Shown piece by piece: positions 1 to 8,017 of a DNA stretch of 42,419 nucleotides (positions are counted from its first letter, which is position 1; each line of letters starts with the position of its first letter). The stretch is from positions 65,569-107,987 of the forward strand of contig NZ_MQTZ01000004.1 in assembly GCF_001939115.1 (NCBI RefSeq). The letters are read 5' to 3'. The notes beneath the pieces were generated by a model. It saw nothing but the letters and a program-made list of their open reading frames with translations. It had not been told where the DNA came from and searched no databases. Both the position numbers and the translations under genes were made by a program. Source of the DNA: Leptolyngbya sp. 'hensonii' (GTDB lineage: Bacteria > Cyanobacteriota > Cyanobacteriia > GCF-001939115).

Positions 1-971
1 AGCAGCTCATCCGTGCGGTTGGTGGCCTGCTCTAACCTGATCTCCTGAGCGTTTTCATACTGGGGCGTAGGGGCGAAACGGTTGGTCCGCATCGAAACGA
101 TCAACTTCTGAGTCGCCAGTCCCTCCTGACGCAGCTTCTCTGCCAGCCTGCTGGTGTGGGTGGCGATCGCCTGCTTGATTTCCTCCACCTCCGTCACAGG
201 CCGCCCAAAACACCGGGTCACCATCATCCCCTGTCTGGGGTCATGACTGGCCTGGACAGGCAGACAAGACGTGTCCCCCAGTTCCAACACCGTGCGTAAG
301 GTGAGGATACTGAACCGTTTGCGAATCCAGTTGGGGTCAGCCTGCTTCAGATGCAGAGCGGTATAGATGCCCCGATCGCGCAGGGCTTCGGCAATATGGT
401 GACCAATGCCCCACACCTCCTGCACTGCGACCTCAGCCAGAATTCCCTCTAGGTCACTACGAGCCGTCAGGTCTACCACACCACCACTGGCGCGATCGGT
501 TTTGGCCAGGTGGTTGGCAATCTTGGCCAGGGTTTTGGTAGCAGCAATGCCGATCGACAAAGGAATTCCCGTCCACTGGTTCACAGTGGCACGGATCTGT
601 TGCCCATAGTCGAGCAAGTTCTGGCGCTGGAACCCACTCAGATCCAGAAAAGCTTCATCAATGGAATAGACCTCTACCGTGGGGCAGAACTGGCCCAGGG
701 TATACATGACCCGTCTGGACATATCCCGATAGAGGGCTGGATTAGACGAGAAGATGTGCAAGCCCTTCGTTTTAACCAGACCCTTGATGCTGCTGCCCAT
801 GGCCTGCATTTTGATACCCATGGCTTTGGCCTCCGGGGAACGGCTGACCACACAGGCATCGTTCCCGCTCAAAACCACAAGAGGCTGATTTTTGAGGGCA
901 GGATTAAAGACCTTCTCACAGGAGACGAAGAAATTATTGCAATCTGCCAGGGCAATGACTTTAGCTTGCAT
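1..971 (-). CDS. umuC: Y-family DNA polymerase V catalytic subunit UmuC (3' end beyond the window)
   Basis: Error-prone translesion polymerase that copies past damaged template together with UmuD'2. I translated the minus strand from the ATG at 971; it stays open to the left edge (about 323 codons; the family is usually about 420, so the C-terminal tail is missing). The palm motifs are intact: the first acidic site in ADCNNFFVSCEK (about residues 9-20) and the catalytic pair in YSIDEAFLDLSG (about 102-113). The helix-hairpin-helix region (VQEVWGIGHHIAEAL) and the start of the little-finger domain follow. The steric-gate position is Phe where E. coli has Tyr. An AGGTGA ribosome site lies just before the ATG, 13 nt after the umuD stop, so the two genes are one transcript. 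Identity is secure. Confidence 0.93.
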   Translation of the reverse strand, partial: MQAKVIALADCNNFFVSCEKVFNPALKNQPLVVLSGNDACVVSRSPEAKAMGIKMQAMGSSIKGLVKTKGLHIFSSNPALYRDMSRRVMYTLGQFCPTVEVYSIDEAFLDLSGFQRQNLLDYGQQIRATVNQWTGIPLSIGIAATKTLAKIANHLAKTDRASGGVVDLTARSDLEGILAEVAVQEVWGIGHHIAEALRDRGIYTALHLKQADPNWIRKRFSILTLRTVLELGDTSCLPVQASHDPRQGMMVTRCFGRPVTEVEEIKQAIATHTSRLAEKLRQEGLATQKLIVSMRTNRFAPTPQYENAQEIRLEQATNRTDEL

Positions 972-984
972 TGGTCACCTGAGC

Positions 985-1320
985 CTAAACCGTGTGGATG
1001 ATGGCTGTGACCATGCCCCACAGCTCAAAGTCCTGAGCTGCCTCCAGATTCGCCGAACCAGGTTGTAGCAAGTGCCACTGCCCCTCCACCCGATGAATGC
1101 GACGCACCACCAGTTCCCCAGCCAGGGCCGCCACGACCAGTTTCCCCGCAACGGGAGGTAGGGAGCGATCGACCACCAACAGATCCCCATCATGGATGCA
1201 GTCACCCGCCATGCGATCGCCCGCTACCCGCATGAAGAAGGTGGCAGCGGGACGCTTCACCAGCAGGGCATTGAGGTCCAGAGTTGTGACAAGGCCGATA
1301 TCCGGTGCAGGAAAGGACAT
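985..1320 (-). CDS. umuD: UmuD'-like polymerase accessory protein, short form lacking the autocleavage dyad
   Basis: S24/LexA-fold subunit that joins UmuC to form polymerase V. Aligned to E. coli UmuD, the protein begins MSFPAPDIG, exactly where UmuD' begins after cleavage (GFPSPAADY); the 24-residue N-terminal arm is absent. A stop codon lies seven codons upstream of the GTG at 1329 in frame, so the arm cannot be supplied by a longer start. E. coli Ser60 (SGDSM) corresponds to Arg in AGDRM, and Lys97 (TVKKL) to Arg in VVRRI, so self-cleavage is not expected. The Arg codon replacing Ser (1213-1215) lies inside a HIP1 octamer (1213-1220). The GTG at 1329 is an alternative start giving three more residues. 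Being born in the active form, it probably does not depend on RecA-stimulated processing. Confidence 0.88.
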   Translation of the reverse strand: MSFPAPDIGLVTTLDLNALLVKRPAATFFMRVAGDRMAGDCIHDGDLLVVDRSLPPVAGKLVVAALAGELVVRRIHRVEGQWHLLQPGSANLEAAQDFELWGMVTAIIHTV

Positions 1321-1479
1321 GAGGAACACTATAGCAAGAGGCTACCGTCATCCTAGCCTTTTGACAGGCAGACCTATGGGTTCTGCTCCAATCAGCATCG
1401 GGTTATTGATGCCAGAGCATAGTGTTATTCTGGGCTCTGAAAACTGACCAGCCTGAAGTAAACACTTTGAAACTCTGCC

Positions 1480-1983
1480 ATGAAACTCTTCAATCTCGAC
1501 CTGATAACGAACATTATCTTGCCCGGATTGTGGGGGAGTACAGCCTGGAGTATCTTGATTGCTCTCGTTGTGGGAGTCAGCGTTGGAGGCATTATTGGGG
1601 CTATCCGGCGGCGTTTGAAGCAAACCCTCTTACCTGCGATCGCAGGCTCTTTCCTGGGCACGATGTTGCTCGGGATGTTACCTATCCTGTCTGTTCCCGG
1701 AATTGTTGGAGGTGGAGCCTATGGCGGGATTCTGATCCTCTTTATTGCCACCTTTACCGTCCCTGTGGGTGCGATCGGGGGTGCCGTCTCAGGTAGTCTG
1801 TTGGGTACAGAACTGCTCCGGAAGTACGGGCAGAAGCTGGCCCTGATCCTGCTTGCAGGCACCTATAGTTTCATGACCCTGGTGATCTATACCAGTGTGA
1901 CGTTGCATTGCAGCAGACCCAATACGTTGCCCCTGTACTGTTCCCAGGCAGGCTATCCAGAACGCTCCCGGCCAGGTCATTGA
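1480..1983 (+). CDS. small integral membrane protein of unknown function
   Basis: 167 residues with about four hydrophobic segments: roughly 10-40 (ILPGLWGSTAWSILIALVVG), 50-70, 72-108 (glycine-rich) and 118-140. A short basic loop (IRRRLKQ) follows the first. This is the composition of a polytopic inner-membrane protein; I do not recognise a family. The last 28 residues (from HCSRPNT on) are polar and cysteine/proline rich, unlike the rest. Another frame there stays open slightly longer, so a late frameshift is possible. It is divergent from umuDC, about 150 nt away, and convergent with the nuclease gene that ends 40 nt downstream. Confidence 0.6.
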   Translation: MKLFNLDLITNIILPGLWGSTAWSILIALVVGVSVGGIIGAIRRRLKQTLLPAIAGSFLGTMLLGMLPILSVPGIVGGGAYGGILILFIATFTVPVGAIGGAVSGSLLGTELLRKYGQKLALILLAGTYSFMTLVIYTSVTLHCSRPNTLPLYCSQAGYPERSRPGH

Positions 1984-2023
1984 CTTCGCAATGGACAGGG
2001 GAGGGGAGTTCCAATTGACAGAT

Positions 2024-3181
2024 TCAAGTGTTGCTTAAGGATGCAGATGCTTGCTGATTGGGGCTGCTTTTGCTTTTTCGCAGTCTTTGCAAGGAATGCT
2101 CTAAGGCCAGTTCCACAAATGAGCTTAAGGAGTCGGCACGATCGGGTAGTTCCATCGTTTCCAAGTAGAACTGAACTGGCATAGCTAAACCCTTCCAGTA
2201 ACTATGGGTGTATTGCATCCACTTTCGTAATTTCGTGGGTAAGGAAAACTTCCCAGTCTCTATTTCTTCCTTGGTAACAATTAACCAGCTCTTGCGTCCA
2301 TTCTCCACGTATGCGAGACAGGTTACCTGATCATTCACGATCCAAAGCCGCATCATGGCAGTTTTCTTGAAGTTTTCTGACCTGGGTCCTCCCATATTCC
2401 ATTGCCCGTTAACAGTCATGAACGGAAGCCAGAGGAAAATTGCCAACTCATCCCGCTTGTTGTCCCAACCCAGCTCAGCGATCGGGTATTGTTTTGTCCG
2501 TTCAAATCGAGTCCATTTGCCATCAGGCGTTTCAGCAATCTTCAGCTTGTGGTTGCGGGCAAATTCATAGGTCTGATCACGGGTGCGAATAGCCCAATGC
2601 TTTTCCGCATCCGTGCATTTTCCTAACAAATTGACAAATGACCTGGGTGGATCAGGCAGGTCAAGATGGGGCAAAACTTCTGGAGCTGCTGGAATCTCAA
2701 CCTGGAGAACCTCTCCAGGCTCAGGCCACTGCCATAGCATGAATTTGAAACCGGCGTCCCACCTGATGATGCTATAGGTGAATAGAGTCAGGCCAAGCTT
2801 ATGGTATTTCAGTGTCAGTTCTGTCCGAGCACTGTAACTGGGACAGATGGTATAGAGTGCTATGGGTTGGCTGTAGTCAATCTGCTCATCAAAGGGTCTT
2901 TCGTCGATCAGTGCATCGAAGTAGGCAGTAATCTGTTCGACAACATGAGAATCCTGGGTGTTTTTTAACTCAATGATGACCAGTTCCTTGTTAGCTCCCC
3001 TGGCTAGGATGTCGCAGACCCCCTCTCTACAGTTATATTGACTCTTTAAGGGGGTAAGTCCCATCTGGGCCAGAACGGTATGCCAGAAGAACCATTCCAG
3101 GTGTCGCTCAGTCTCAAATTCGGCGACATCTCCATAGACGCGGAGCCTGAGGGTAGTAGGGTTACGATCGTGGTCTGACAT
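2024..3181 (-). CDS. PD-(D/E)XK nuclease-like protein (NucS/DUF91-like N-terminus)
   Basis: 385 residues. The N-terminal half has a restriction-endonuclease-fold signature: a conserved acidic residue in REGVCDILARG (about 52-62), then VIIELKN (about 68-74), the E-x-K strand, and a helix with Q-x-x-x-Y (EQITAYFDAL). This arrangement occurs in DUF91/NucS-type and other PD-(D/E)XK nucleases. The C-terminal half (about 190-360) is mixed, rich in Trp, Lys and Arg, and I could not assign it. The substrate is unknown. It sits alone between convergent and co-directional genes and is not visibly coupled to either. The nuclease fold is moderately certain and the family is not. Confidence 0.6.
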   Translation of the reverse strand: MSDHDRNPTTLRLRVYGDVAEFETERHLEWFFWHTVLAQMGLTPLKSQYNCREGVCDILARGANKELVIIELKNTQDSHVVEQITAYFDALIDERPFDEQIDYSQPIALYTICPSYSARTELTLKYHKLGLTLFTYSIIRWDAGFKFMLWQWPEPGEVLQVEIPAAPEVLPHLDLPDPPRSFVNLLGKCTDAEKHWAIRTRDQTYEFARNHKLKIAETPDGKWTRFERTKQYPIAELGWDNKRDELAIFLWLPFMTVNGQWNMGGPRSENFKKTAMMRLWIVNDQVTCLAYVENGRKSWLIVTKEEIETGKFSLPTKLRKWMQYTHSYWKGLAMPVQFYLETMELPDRADSLSSFVELALEHSLQRLRKSKSSPNQQASASLSNT

Positions 3182-3268
3182 TCAATTATGAACAGGCTGG
3201 GTCTTTCCAGCATCAGTGGGATAGAACTCGATACTTTATTTACCGTTGCAGTCTAGCCCGTTCGGCAA

Positions 3269-3601
3269 TCAACTGCTTTGCAATTGTTCCCAGACAGCCT
3301 CAATAATCACCATCGAGGCATCATCTGGGAAAGTACTATTACAGGCTTGGAGCAGCGCCTGATTCCCCTGCCACAGCCCAAAACTATTGCGGATACCCGT
3401 GCCCCAACCATGATGGAAACGGATCAGGTCCTCGCGAGGAGTGTTACGGACCGTGATTTTATCCTCCTGACTCAGCTCAGCCATAATGCTCTCTACAGCT
3501 TCTTCCAGGGTTTGGGGCCAAGGCTCAGCAGGCATGTCTGTCATCGATCTAATGTCTCTCCAAAACAAGGCTAACTGTCGAAGGCCGGAGGCAGAATGCA
3601 T
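3269..3601 (-). CDS. DUF6794-like small protein
   Basis: 110 residues. The core WPQTLEEAVESIMAELSQ...REDLIRFHHGWGTGIRNSFGLWQGN (about 28-83) resembles the small acidic family usually annotated DUF6794, whose function is unknown. Later Mets (MTDMPAEPW, ATG at 3544) would trim 19 residues and start just before the conserved core; I keep the longer form because the extra N-terminal helix is protein-like. It is transcribed in the same direction as the downstream nuclease-like gene, with an 87-nt gap. Such proteins often sit among immunity-type or accessory genes, but nothing here ties it to a partner. Confidence 0.6.
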   Translation of the reverse strand: MHSASGLRQLALFWRDIRSMTDMPAEPWPQTLEEAVESIMAELSQEDKITVRNTPREDLIRFHHGWGTGIRNSFGLWQGNQALLQACNSTFPDDASMVIIEAVWEQLQSS

Positions 3602-3656
3602 TATTTCTCCTGGCTCCTGAATTCCTCTTAAGTTGTTAGCCCAGAACAGTAGTGCG

Positions 3657-4649
3657 CTAATCCGCTCCTAACACTAATAGTTTAATCTGCGTCAACTGCC
3701 GTCTCAGTTTGGCCCAATCCCGGAATGTCTGGGCCTTCTGCTTGTCCATGGCCGACAGAGATTGTAAGTACCCATTCGTATCGCCAAAGCCAAACCGATA
3801 ATCGACGGTGATCAGTTTCAAGCGCAGGGCCTCCCGCCTCGCCACCTCCTGACTCACCTGAAACTCTCGTCGGGTTTGGTCAAAATCCAACGCTTGGAGC
3901 AACACCTGCTCCCGAATCTTGGCCGCCAGTTCCCCCCGCTGCCGTTCCACTTCAGCGACCTTCACCTGCAAGTCCGCGATCGCAATCGTGCGTTGCTGAG
4001 CAGCAGCATCGCCCCCGATCGCATTCCGAAACAGGGGTAGACCAATGAGGGAGAGAACCTCGTTCACGCCCTGGAGTGGAGTCGTAAAGACATCTAAGAC
4101 ATTCTCCAGAAACCCCCGCTGCTGTTGCTGGCCTGTGGATGATGTGACGGTCTCCAGTTTCAGCCAGGATTGCACCAGCGGTTCAAACACCCCTAGCGCG
4201 ATCGTCTTCTGGTTATTAGCCCTGGCCTCCTCAATCTTGCTGTTGATCACCTCGATCCGACTGTCGATCGCTTGCAAGGCTTGAGACTTCTGAACCGCCA
4301 TCTCCTGCAACGACTTGATACAGGCTTCGGTGGCCTCTAGGCAGGGCAGTTCCCCCAGCATGGCCTTCCAGGCATCATCATTGATGCGAAGCTGGATGAG
4401 AGTGTCCAGCGAATCCCCCGCCGGGTTGAGCGGATTGGGGTTGGTCTGGGGACCGTTCTCGTCCAGAGTGTTCGTTGACTCGGTTTCGGTGGGAGTCGTC
4501 TCGACGGGAACGGAGGTCTGGGGTTTGGGTGGCTGGGGCTTTGGGGGTTGAGCCAGGACGGGACTGGTCAGGAGCCACAACCAGCACCAGCTCCACCATA
4601 AGATTCTGATCGCTCTGACCGGTAAACTTAATCCGCTGAACGTTGCCAT
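3657..4649 (-). CDS. secreted TolC-like coiled-coil protein, last gene of the envelope operon
   Basis: From the ATG at 4649 the protein opens with a clear signal peptide (IRILWWSWCWLWLLTSPVLA, then QPPKPQ). A proline/threonine-rich linker with two PPKPQ units follows, then a long helical region. The C-terminal part (QEVARREALRLKLITVDYRF, then YLQSLSAMDKQKAQTF...LRRQLTQIKLLVLG) has the heptad and loop pattern of TolC-type outer-membrane efflux proteins, so it may be a degenerate TolC half or a periplasmic helical barrel. The frame is open back to 4715, but the signal peptide places the start at MATFSGLS. Its first 272 nt overlap the 3' part of the lipoprotein gene in another frame. Exported location: fairly sure. 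TolC relationship: tentative. Confidence 0.65.
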   Translation of the reverse strand: MATFSGLSLPVRAIRILWWSWCWLWLLTSPVLAQPPKPQPPKPQTSVPVETTPTETESTNTLDENGPQTNPNPLNPAGDSLDTLIQLRINDDAWKAMLGELPCLEATEACIKSLQEMAVQKSQALQAIDSRIEVINSKIEEARANNQKTIALGVFEPLVQSWLKLETVTSSTGQQQQRGFLENVLDVFTTPLQGVNEVLSLIGLPLFRNAIGGDAAAQQRTIAIADLQVKVAEVERQRGELAAKIREQVLLQALDFDQTRREFQVSQEVARREALRLKLITVDYRFGFGDTNGYLQSLSAMDKQKAQTFRDWAKLRRQLTQIKLLVLGAD

Positions 4650-5463
4650 TGTAAGGGCTCCTGATTGCTGAGAGTAAGAGAAGTTGGGCATTGAGCTGCT
4701 GCATCTGGGCATCAAGCTGGGCCAGTTGGAAACTGCGTTCCCGCTCCTGGGCCTGCTGCCGTTGCACCTGGTCCTGGCGTTGCAGCTCCTGGGCCTGGAT
4801 GGAGATCGCCCGTTTGCTCAACTCCAGGGAATGCAGATACTCCTGGTACTGCCGCTCCTGTTGAGCCTGACCCAGTTGGGCTTGGGCCAGAGCCAGGTCC
4901 GCATTGGCCTGATCCACCTCCCGCTGGCGTTGGGCCAGCACCTCCTGCTCATGGGGAATCGTGGCCTCCGGGATTTCATTGGCCGGAAGGGTCTGGAGGA
5001 CATCCAGTTTCCGTTGTTGCTGGGTCAGGTTCCGTTCCGCTGCCTCCACCTTTAGCCTCACCCGATCCACCTCGGCTACTTCCTTCAGAAAGGATGGGGC
5101 AGGCAGAGCCGCCATCTCTGGAATTGTTCTAGGGGGAGGAGGTCCGGGGATAGGAGCCTTCAAGCGATCGACCTGCAACTGTAACTGTTTCTGCTGTCCT
5201 TCCAGTCGTTCCCGGTCGCGGGTGCGATCGGCCAGCATCTGCCCCTCCTGCACCCGGTCCCCCTCCCGCACTTTGAGATCTTCCGGAGCAGTTAGGGTTA
5301 GTTTTAACTTAAACGATCGGCCCCGTTGAGACGACTCTTCCCCCGTCACCAGTTGGCTTGCTGGCAGGGAAGCTGGTGGCTGCTGGGAAATCGCCTCTCC
5401 AGCACAGCCAGACAGCAAGAGCAGCAGTAGACAGAGAATTCCTTTGGACTTGGTGTATAGCAC
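4378..5463 (-). CDS. lipoprotein periplasmic adaptor (HlyD/membrane-fusion type)
   Basis: 361 residues. The N-terminus is a lipoprotein signal with lipobox LLSGC (Cys20). A lipoyl-like half (KLKLTLTAPEDLKVREGDRV, QEGQMLADR, about 53-80) is followed by a long coiled coil with Gln/Arg/Leu heptads (about 82-105 and 130-265). The second lipoyl half is SAIRSPYNGNVQRIKFTGQS (about 271-290). This order (lipoyl, hairpin, lipoyl) defines HlyD/AcrA-type adaptors linking inner-membrane machinery to a TolC-like partner. The normal fold ends near ELVLVV; the remaining roughly 63 residues are Pro/Ser/Arg rich and are encoded by the same DNA as the start of the next gene. It begins 8 nt after the YdjM-like gene, so it belongs to that operon. 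Confidence 0.75.
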   Translation of the reverse strand: MLYTKSKGILCLLLLLLSGCAGEAISQQPPASLPASQLVTGEESSQRGRSFKLKLTLTAPEDLKVREGDRVQEGQMLADRTRDRERLEGQQKQLQLQVDRLKAPIPGPPPPRTIPEMAALPAPSFLKEVAEVDRVRLKVEAAERNLTQQQRKLDVLQTLPANEIPEATIPHEQEVLAQRQREVDQANADLALAQAQLGQAQQERQYQEYLHSLELSKRAISIQAQELQRQDQVQRQQAQERERSFQLAQLDAQMQQLNAQLLLLSAIRSPYNGNVQRIKFTGQSDQNLMVELVLVVAPDQSRPGSTPKAPATQTPDLRSRRDDSHRNRVNEHSGRERSPDQPQSAQPGGGFAGHSHPASHQ

Positions 5464-5470
5464 GTTAAAT

Positions 5471-6493
5471 TCAACCCCTCACCTTGACGATCACCCGACC
5501 CGACAGAATCCAAAAATCCCGCAGCAGCCCCCGCACCTGCTCCGGTCGGGCATGACTTAGCTCCACCCGATTTCCCGTCGCCCGCAGAACCGGGTAAGTC
5601 TGGATCTCCAGGGGAATCTGCACCTCTTCCGTGTCATCCAGCAATAGGGACCCACTCACATCCCCATTGGGAGGCAGCCGCTTCACCCAATCCGATACCG
5701 CAATCTCGCGCAACGTCATCTCCTGCACCTGCAACGATAGCCGTTCCCCCAGCTGGGTTCTGATCCGGGTGGGTCGAATCTGGACATCAGCACCATTGCC
5801 AATCTTGTACAGCCGTCCCGTTCCCTGCTCCTCAGCCACCACATCTGAGGCTGTCGCTTCAATCACCGCAAAACTGCCCGTGATTCGCTGGGACGTGTGG
5901 GTGTGAATGCCCGATACCTCCACCACGATCGTGCGTTCACTGCCATACTTGCGAAACATATCCGCCGCCGTCTCACTGCCCCGCATAAAAAACAGTTCAA
6001 ACTGCTCCGTAATCCCCCCTGCTGAAATCAGATTCACCGACACGACACAGAGGAACAGGGAGACAGCCAGCACCCAGTACTCTGACGGAGACTTGCTCTC
6101 CAGCCTTGCCCTGGGATTCCCCGGAATCACCAGCCGCGCCGGAGAGGGATAAAACGCCGCTACCCCTGCCTTCGTAAAGGCATCACTCAACCAGCCACAG
6201 AAGTGCCCCAGCACCAGGGCCGCCCAGAAGTGCCAGTTTAGCCAGAGCAGCGGTGCCCCCAGTGCTGCCACCGCCCCCGTTGCCAGGAACGAGTGGGTGA
6301 TCGTGCGGTGGGGATAACGGGCCTCAATCCAGTGAGCGATCGGGTACAGTATCCGCCCCATGAAACTCTCAGTTGTGTCGATATCAGGAATTTGGGACCC
6401 GATCGCTGCCGTCAGCAACACAAACGGGTCCGCCGTCGCCAGGGCGATACTGGTCGTCGCTAGGGCGATACTGCAATGGGTCACACTCATCAT
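5471..6493 (-). CDS. YdjM/LexA-binding inner-membrane hydrolase family protein with extra C-terminal domain
   Basis: 340 residues. The N-terminal half carries the YdjM (DUF457) pattern of conserved His/Asp: THCSIALATTS, SQIPDIDTTES, HRTITHSFL and LGHFCGWLSDAFTKAGV, set within hydrophobic helices. These polar residues are thought to form a metal site, giving the label metal-dependent hydrolase. A further membrane segment (YWVLAVSLFLCVVSVNLI, about 138-155) is followed by a roughly 180-residue hydrophilic domain rich in beta strands (ITGSFAVIEATA, GNGADVQIRPTRIRTQLGERL) that I cannot assign and that is probably periplasmic. Its start overlaps the stop of the preceding small gene by 4 nt (ATGA), so translation is likely coupled. 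Confidence 0.75.
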   Translation of the reverse strand: MMSVTHCSIALATTSIALATADPFVLLTAAIGSQIPDIDTTESFMGRILYPIAHWIEARYPHRTITHSFLATGAVAALGAPLLWLNWHFWAALVLGHFCGWLSDAFTKAGVAAFYPSPARLVIPGNPRARLESKSPSEYWVLAVSLFLCVVSVNLISAGGITEQFELFFMRGSETAADMFRKYGSERTIVVEVSGIHTHTSQRITGSFAVIEATASDVVAEEQGTGRLYKIGNGADVQIRPTRIRTQLGERLSLQVQEMTLREIAVSDWVKRLPPNGDVSGSLLLDDTEEVQIPLEIQTYPVLRATGNRVELSHARPEQVRGLLRDFWILSGRVIVKVRG

Positions 6494-6711
6494 CCGGCAA
6501 TCCTCCCCACAACCTCCTGAAATGGCATACTGTTTCCCTCCCCATCAATGAGTTCCAACCCATAGTCACTGGGGCAATCCAGGTTCAAGTCCTGCACCTG
6601 ACAGGTGCAATAGAACTCTGCATGTCCCGTTCTACTCACCCACCACACATTCACCCACTGCTCGGGCGACAATGCATCCGCCTGGTCCGCCCACACCCCA
6701 AAGATGGTCAT
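6490..6711 (-). CDS. 73-residue hypothetical protein, coupled within the envelope operon
   Basis: Small acidic protein with several Trp and Cys residues (WVNVWWVSRTGHAEFYCTCQ, DLNLDCPSDYGLELIDG). No membrane segment or recognised domain. Its reality rests on architecture: its start overlaps the ATPase stop by 4 nt and its stop overlaps the YdjM-like start by 4 nt, so it is translated between two convincing genes. Two Cys in CTC plus one in DCP could bind metal or form disulphides, but that is speculation. Confidence 0.65.
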   Translation of the reverse strand: MTIFGVWADQADALSPEQWVNVWWVSRTGHAEFYCTCQVQDLNLDCPSDYGLELIDGEGNSMPFQEVVGRIAG

Positions 6712-7526
6712 AGTCGGGACCGCTTCCGATTCAGGGAGTAGTAGATCACCCGCAAGGCCACCGCCACCAGCGTCATCACTCCCCCCAGGATGTAGAGACT
6801 GCGATCCCCCAACCCCAACCCCACAAACCGGATCATGCCAATCATCGACACCCCCGCAATCAGAAACGGGGTGCCATCCACATACTGATGATGGTCCGTA
6901 CTCTGCGCCTCCCCTACCCCCAACAGGGCCTCCCGCACTACCCGCTTCGCCAGAGCTGGATTGTTCCCTGCCCGCTGCTGCAAGTCTGCAAACTGACCAG
7001 GGTTAAGCGTCATCCCCTGAGCCATTGCCTCCTGATACATCAGTGTCCGAATCTCATCATCTTTAAGAGGTTGCATTTCTATGCGCGGCATTTTTAAAAA
7101 AATATCTTTCGCCGGGGGAGCCGTGGCCAGCAGCAAAAGCAGCACCCCAGCCCGATGGCAGTCCTCCAGCCAATACCGCAGGGAAGCCGGGAAGCGATGG
7201 GCATCATCAATGATCATCAGGGTTTTGGGGTGGGGCAGATTCAGTAACAGTTCCTTCCGGAGCTGCTCTGCCGTCATCGCCTTAGGCCGTTCATCCTGCG
7301 TCTCGATCGGGATGCCCAACTGCTCACAGATACTGATCAGCGTCTCCTTGGCCGACCCGCTATAGTTGGCGATCGCCACCTGATACTTCATGTCTTTCAG
7401 CAGGTCCGCCACCTTCTGACCCAGCCAGCTCTTACCCGCCCCCGGTTCCCCTAAAACGAGTACAGACTGCTTCGCCTGCAAAGCTGCACTGACCTGCTCA
7501 ATTTCAGCGACCCGCAGTTCCATCAC
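6708..7526 (-). CDS. ExeA/TniB-like AAA ATPase with C-terminal membrane anchor
   Basis: 272 residues. Walker A is GEPGAGKSW (about 27-35), Walker B LMIIDDAHR (about 104-112), followed by the sensor-like LLLATAPPAKD. This is the AAA_22/ExeA-GspA/TniB type of P-loop ATPase. Residues 180-215 look like the small helical lid (LNPGQFADLQQRAGNNPALAKRV). The C-terminus carries two hydrophobic segments (about 222-237 and 245-263) and a basic end, so it is probably anchored in the inner membrane with the ATPase in the cytoplasm. ExeA/GspA use such an ATPase to help place outer-membrane pores; TniB-type proteins serve transposition. The envelope genes downstream favour the former. Two start codons in tandem (7526, 7523) overlap the previous stop. 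Confidence 0.75.
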   Translation of the reverse strand: MMELRVAEIEQVSAALQAKQSVLVLGEPGAGKSWLGQKVADLLKDMKYQVAIANYSGSAKETLISICEQLGIPIETQDERPKAMTAEQLRKELLLNLPHPKTLMIIDDAHRFPASLRYWLEDCHRAGVLLLLLATAPPAKDIFLKMPRIEMQPLKDDEIRTLMYQEAMAQGMTLNPGQFADLQQRAGNNPALAKRVVREALLGVGEAQSTDHHQYVDGTPFLIAGVSMIGMIRFVGLGLGDRSLYILGGVMTLVAVALRVIYYSLNRKRSRL

Positions 7527-8017
7527 GCCGCTGCACTCAGGCCCCGTTGCTTCTTCCAGTTGGCAATAGTCTTGCGGCTACAGGCTTCACCCGTGGACAG
7601 TTCCACATACCTGAGCAGTTGGGGATAGGTTCGGAGTCCCTGCTCCCAGGCTGCATCCAGCAAAGACTCCACCTGCACCCGACGATTCGGAACAGAGGCC
7701 CCGATCGTGCCTGTCTCTGGCAGCGCTGTTGGTAACCCCACCTCCAGGGCTGCATCCTCTCCTGCTACTGTCCCGATCGAGACTACAACTGCCTGAAGAT
7801 CGGTTGCTTCCGGAGCAGGCTGTTCCGATGTATCCTCGATCGGCACGGCTGCCACCGTCACCACGGCTGCCGCTGCTGGTGCCTCTCCCAGAGCCGGTCG
7901 CTTCTCCTGGACCGATCGGAGCGACTCCCGCCAGTCCACCATTGTCTGAAGCAATGCCCGAATCAGGAGTAGACCCAGGCGATTGGCTACGATCGCCAGT
8001 TCCTTGAATTTGTTCAT
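7523..8017 (-). CDS. helix-turn-helix protein with a long Ala/Val/Pro-rich linker
   Basis: 164 residues. The N-terminal 35 residues form a helix (LAIVANRLGLLLIRALLQTMVDW) that could bind a membrane or partner. The middle (about 45-105) is low-complexity Ala/Val/Glu/Pro. The C-terminus (RVQVESLLDAAWEQGL...YVELSTGEACSRKTIANWKKQRGL) reads as a helix-turn-helix, with SRKTIANWKK as a plausible recognition helix. Its stop overlaps the ATPase start, so the two products probably work together, as adaptor and ATPase pairs do. Another minus-frame ORF over the same DNA is rejected because it lacks this domain. Confidence 0.65.
   Translation of the reverse strand: MNKFKELAIVANRLGLLLIRALLQTMVDWRESLRSVQEKRPALGEAPAAAAVVTVAAVPIEDTSEQPAPEATDLQAVVVSIGTVAGEDAALEVGLPTALPETGTIGASVPNRRVQVESLLDAAWEQGLRTYPQLLRYVELSTGEACSRKTIANWKKQRGLSAAA

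Noticed and set aside
510-1001. 163-residue plus-strand ORF
   Set aside because: It is antisense to umuC, whose minus-strand frame carries all polymerase motifs; the plus-strand translation has no recognisable character.
1413-1439. Hairpin CAGAGC/GCTCTG upstream of umuD as a LexA site
   Set aside because: Six-base arms with a 15-nt loop do not match the cyanobacterial LexA box, and the position gives no support.
4650-4715. Upstream extension of the TolC-like gene to 4715
   Set aside because: The extra 22 residues would precede a clear signal peptide and further increase an already long overlap.
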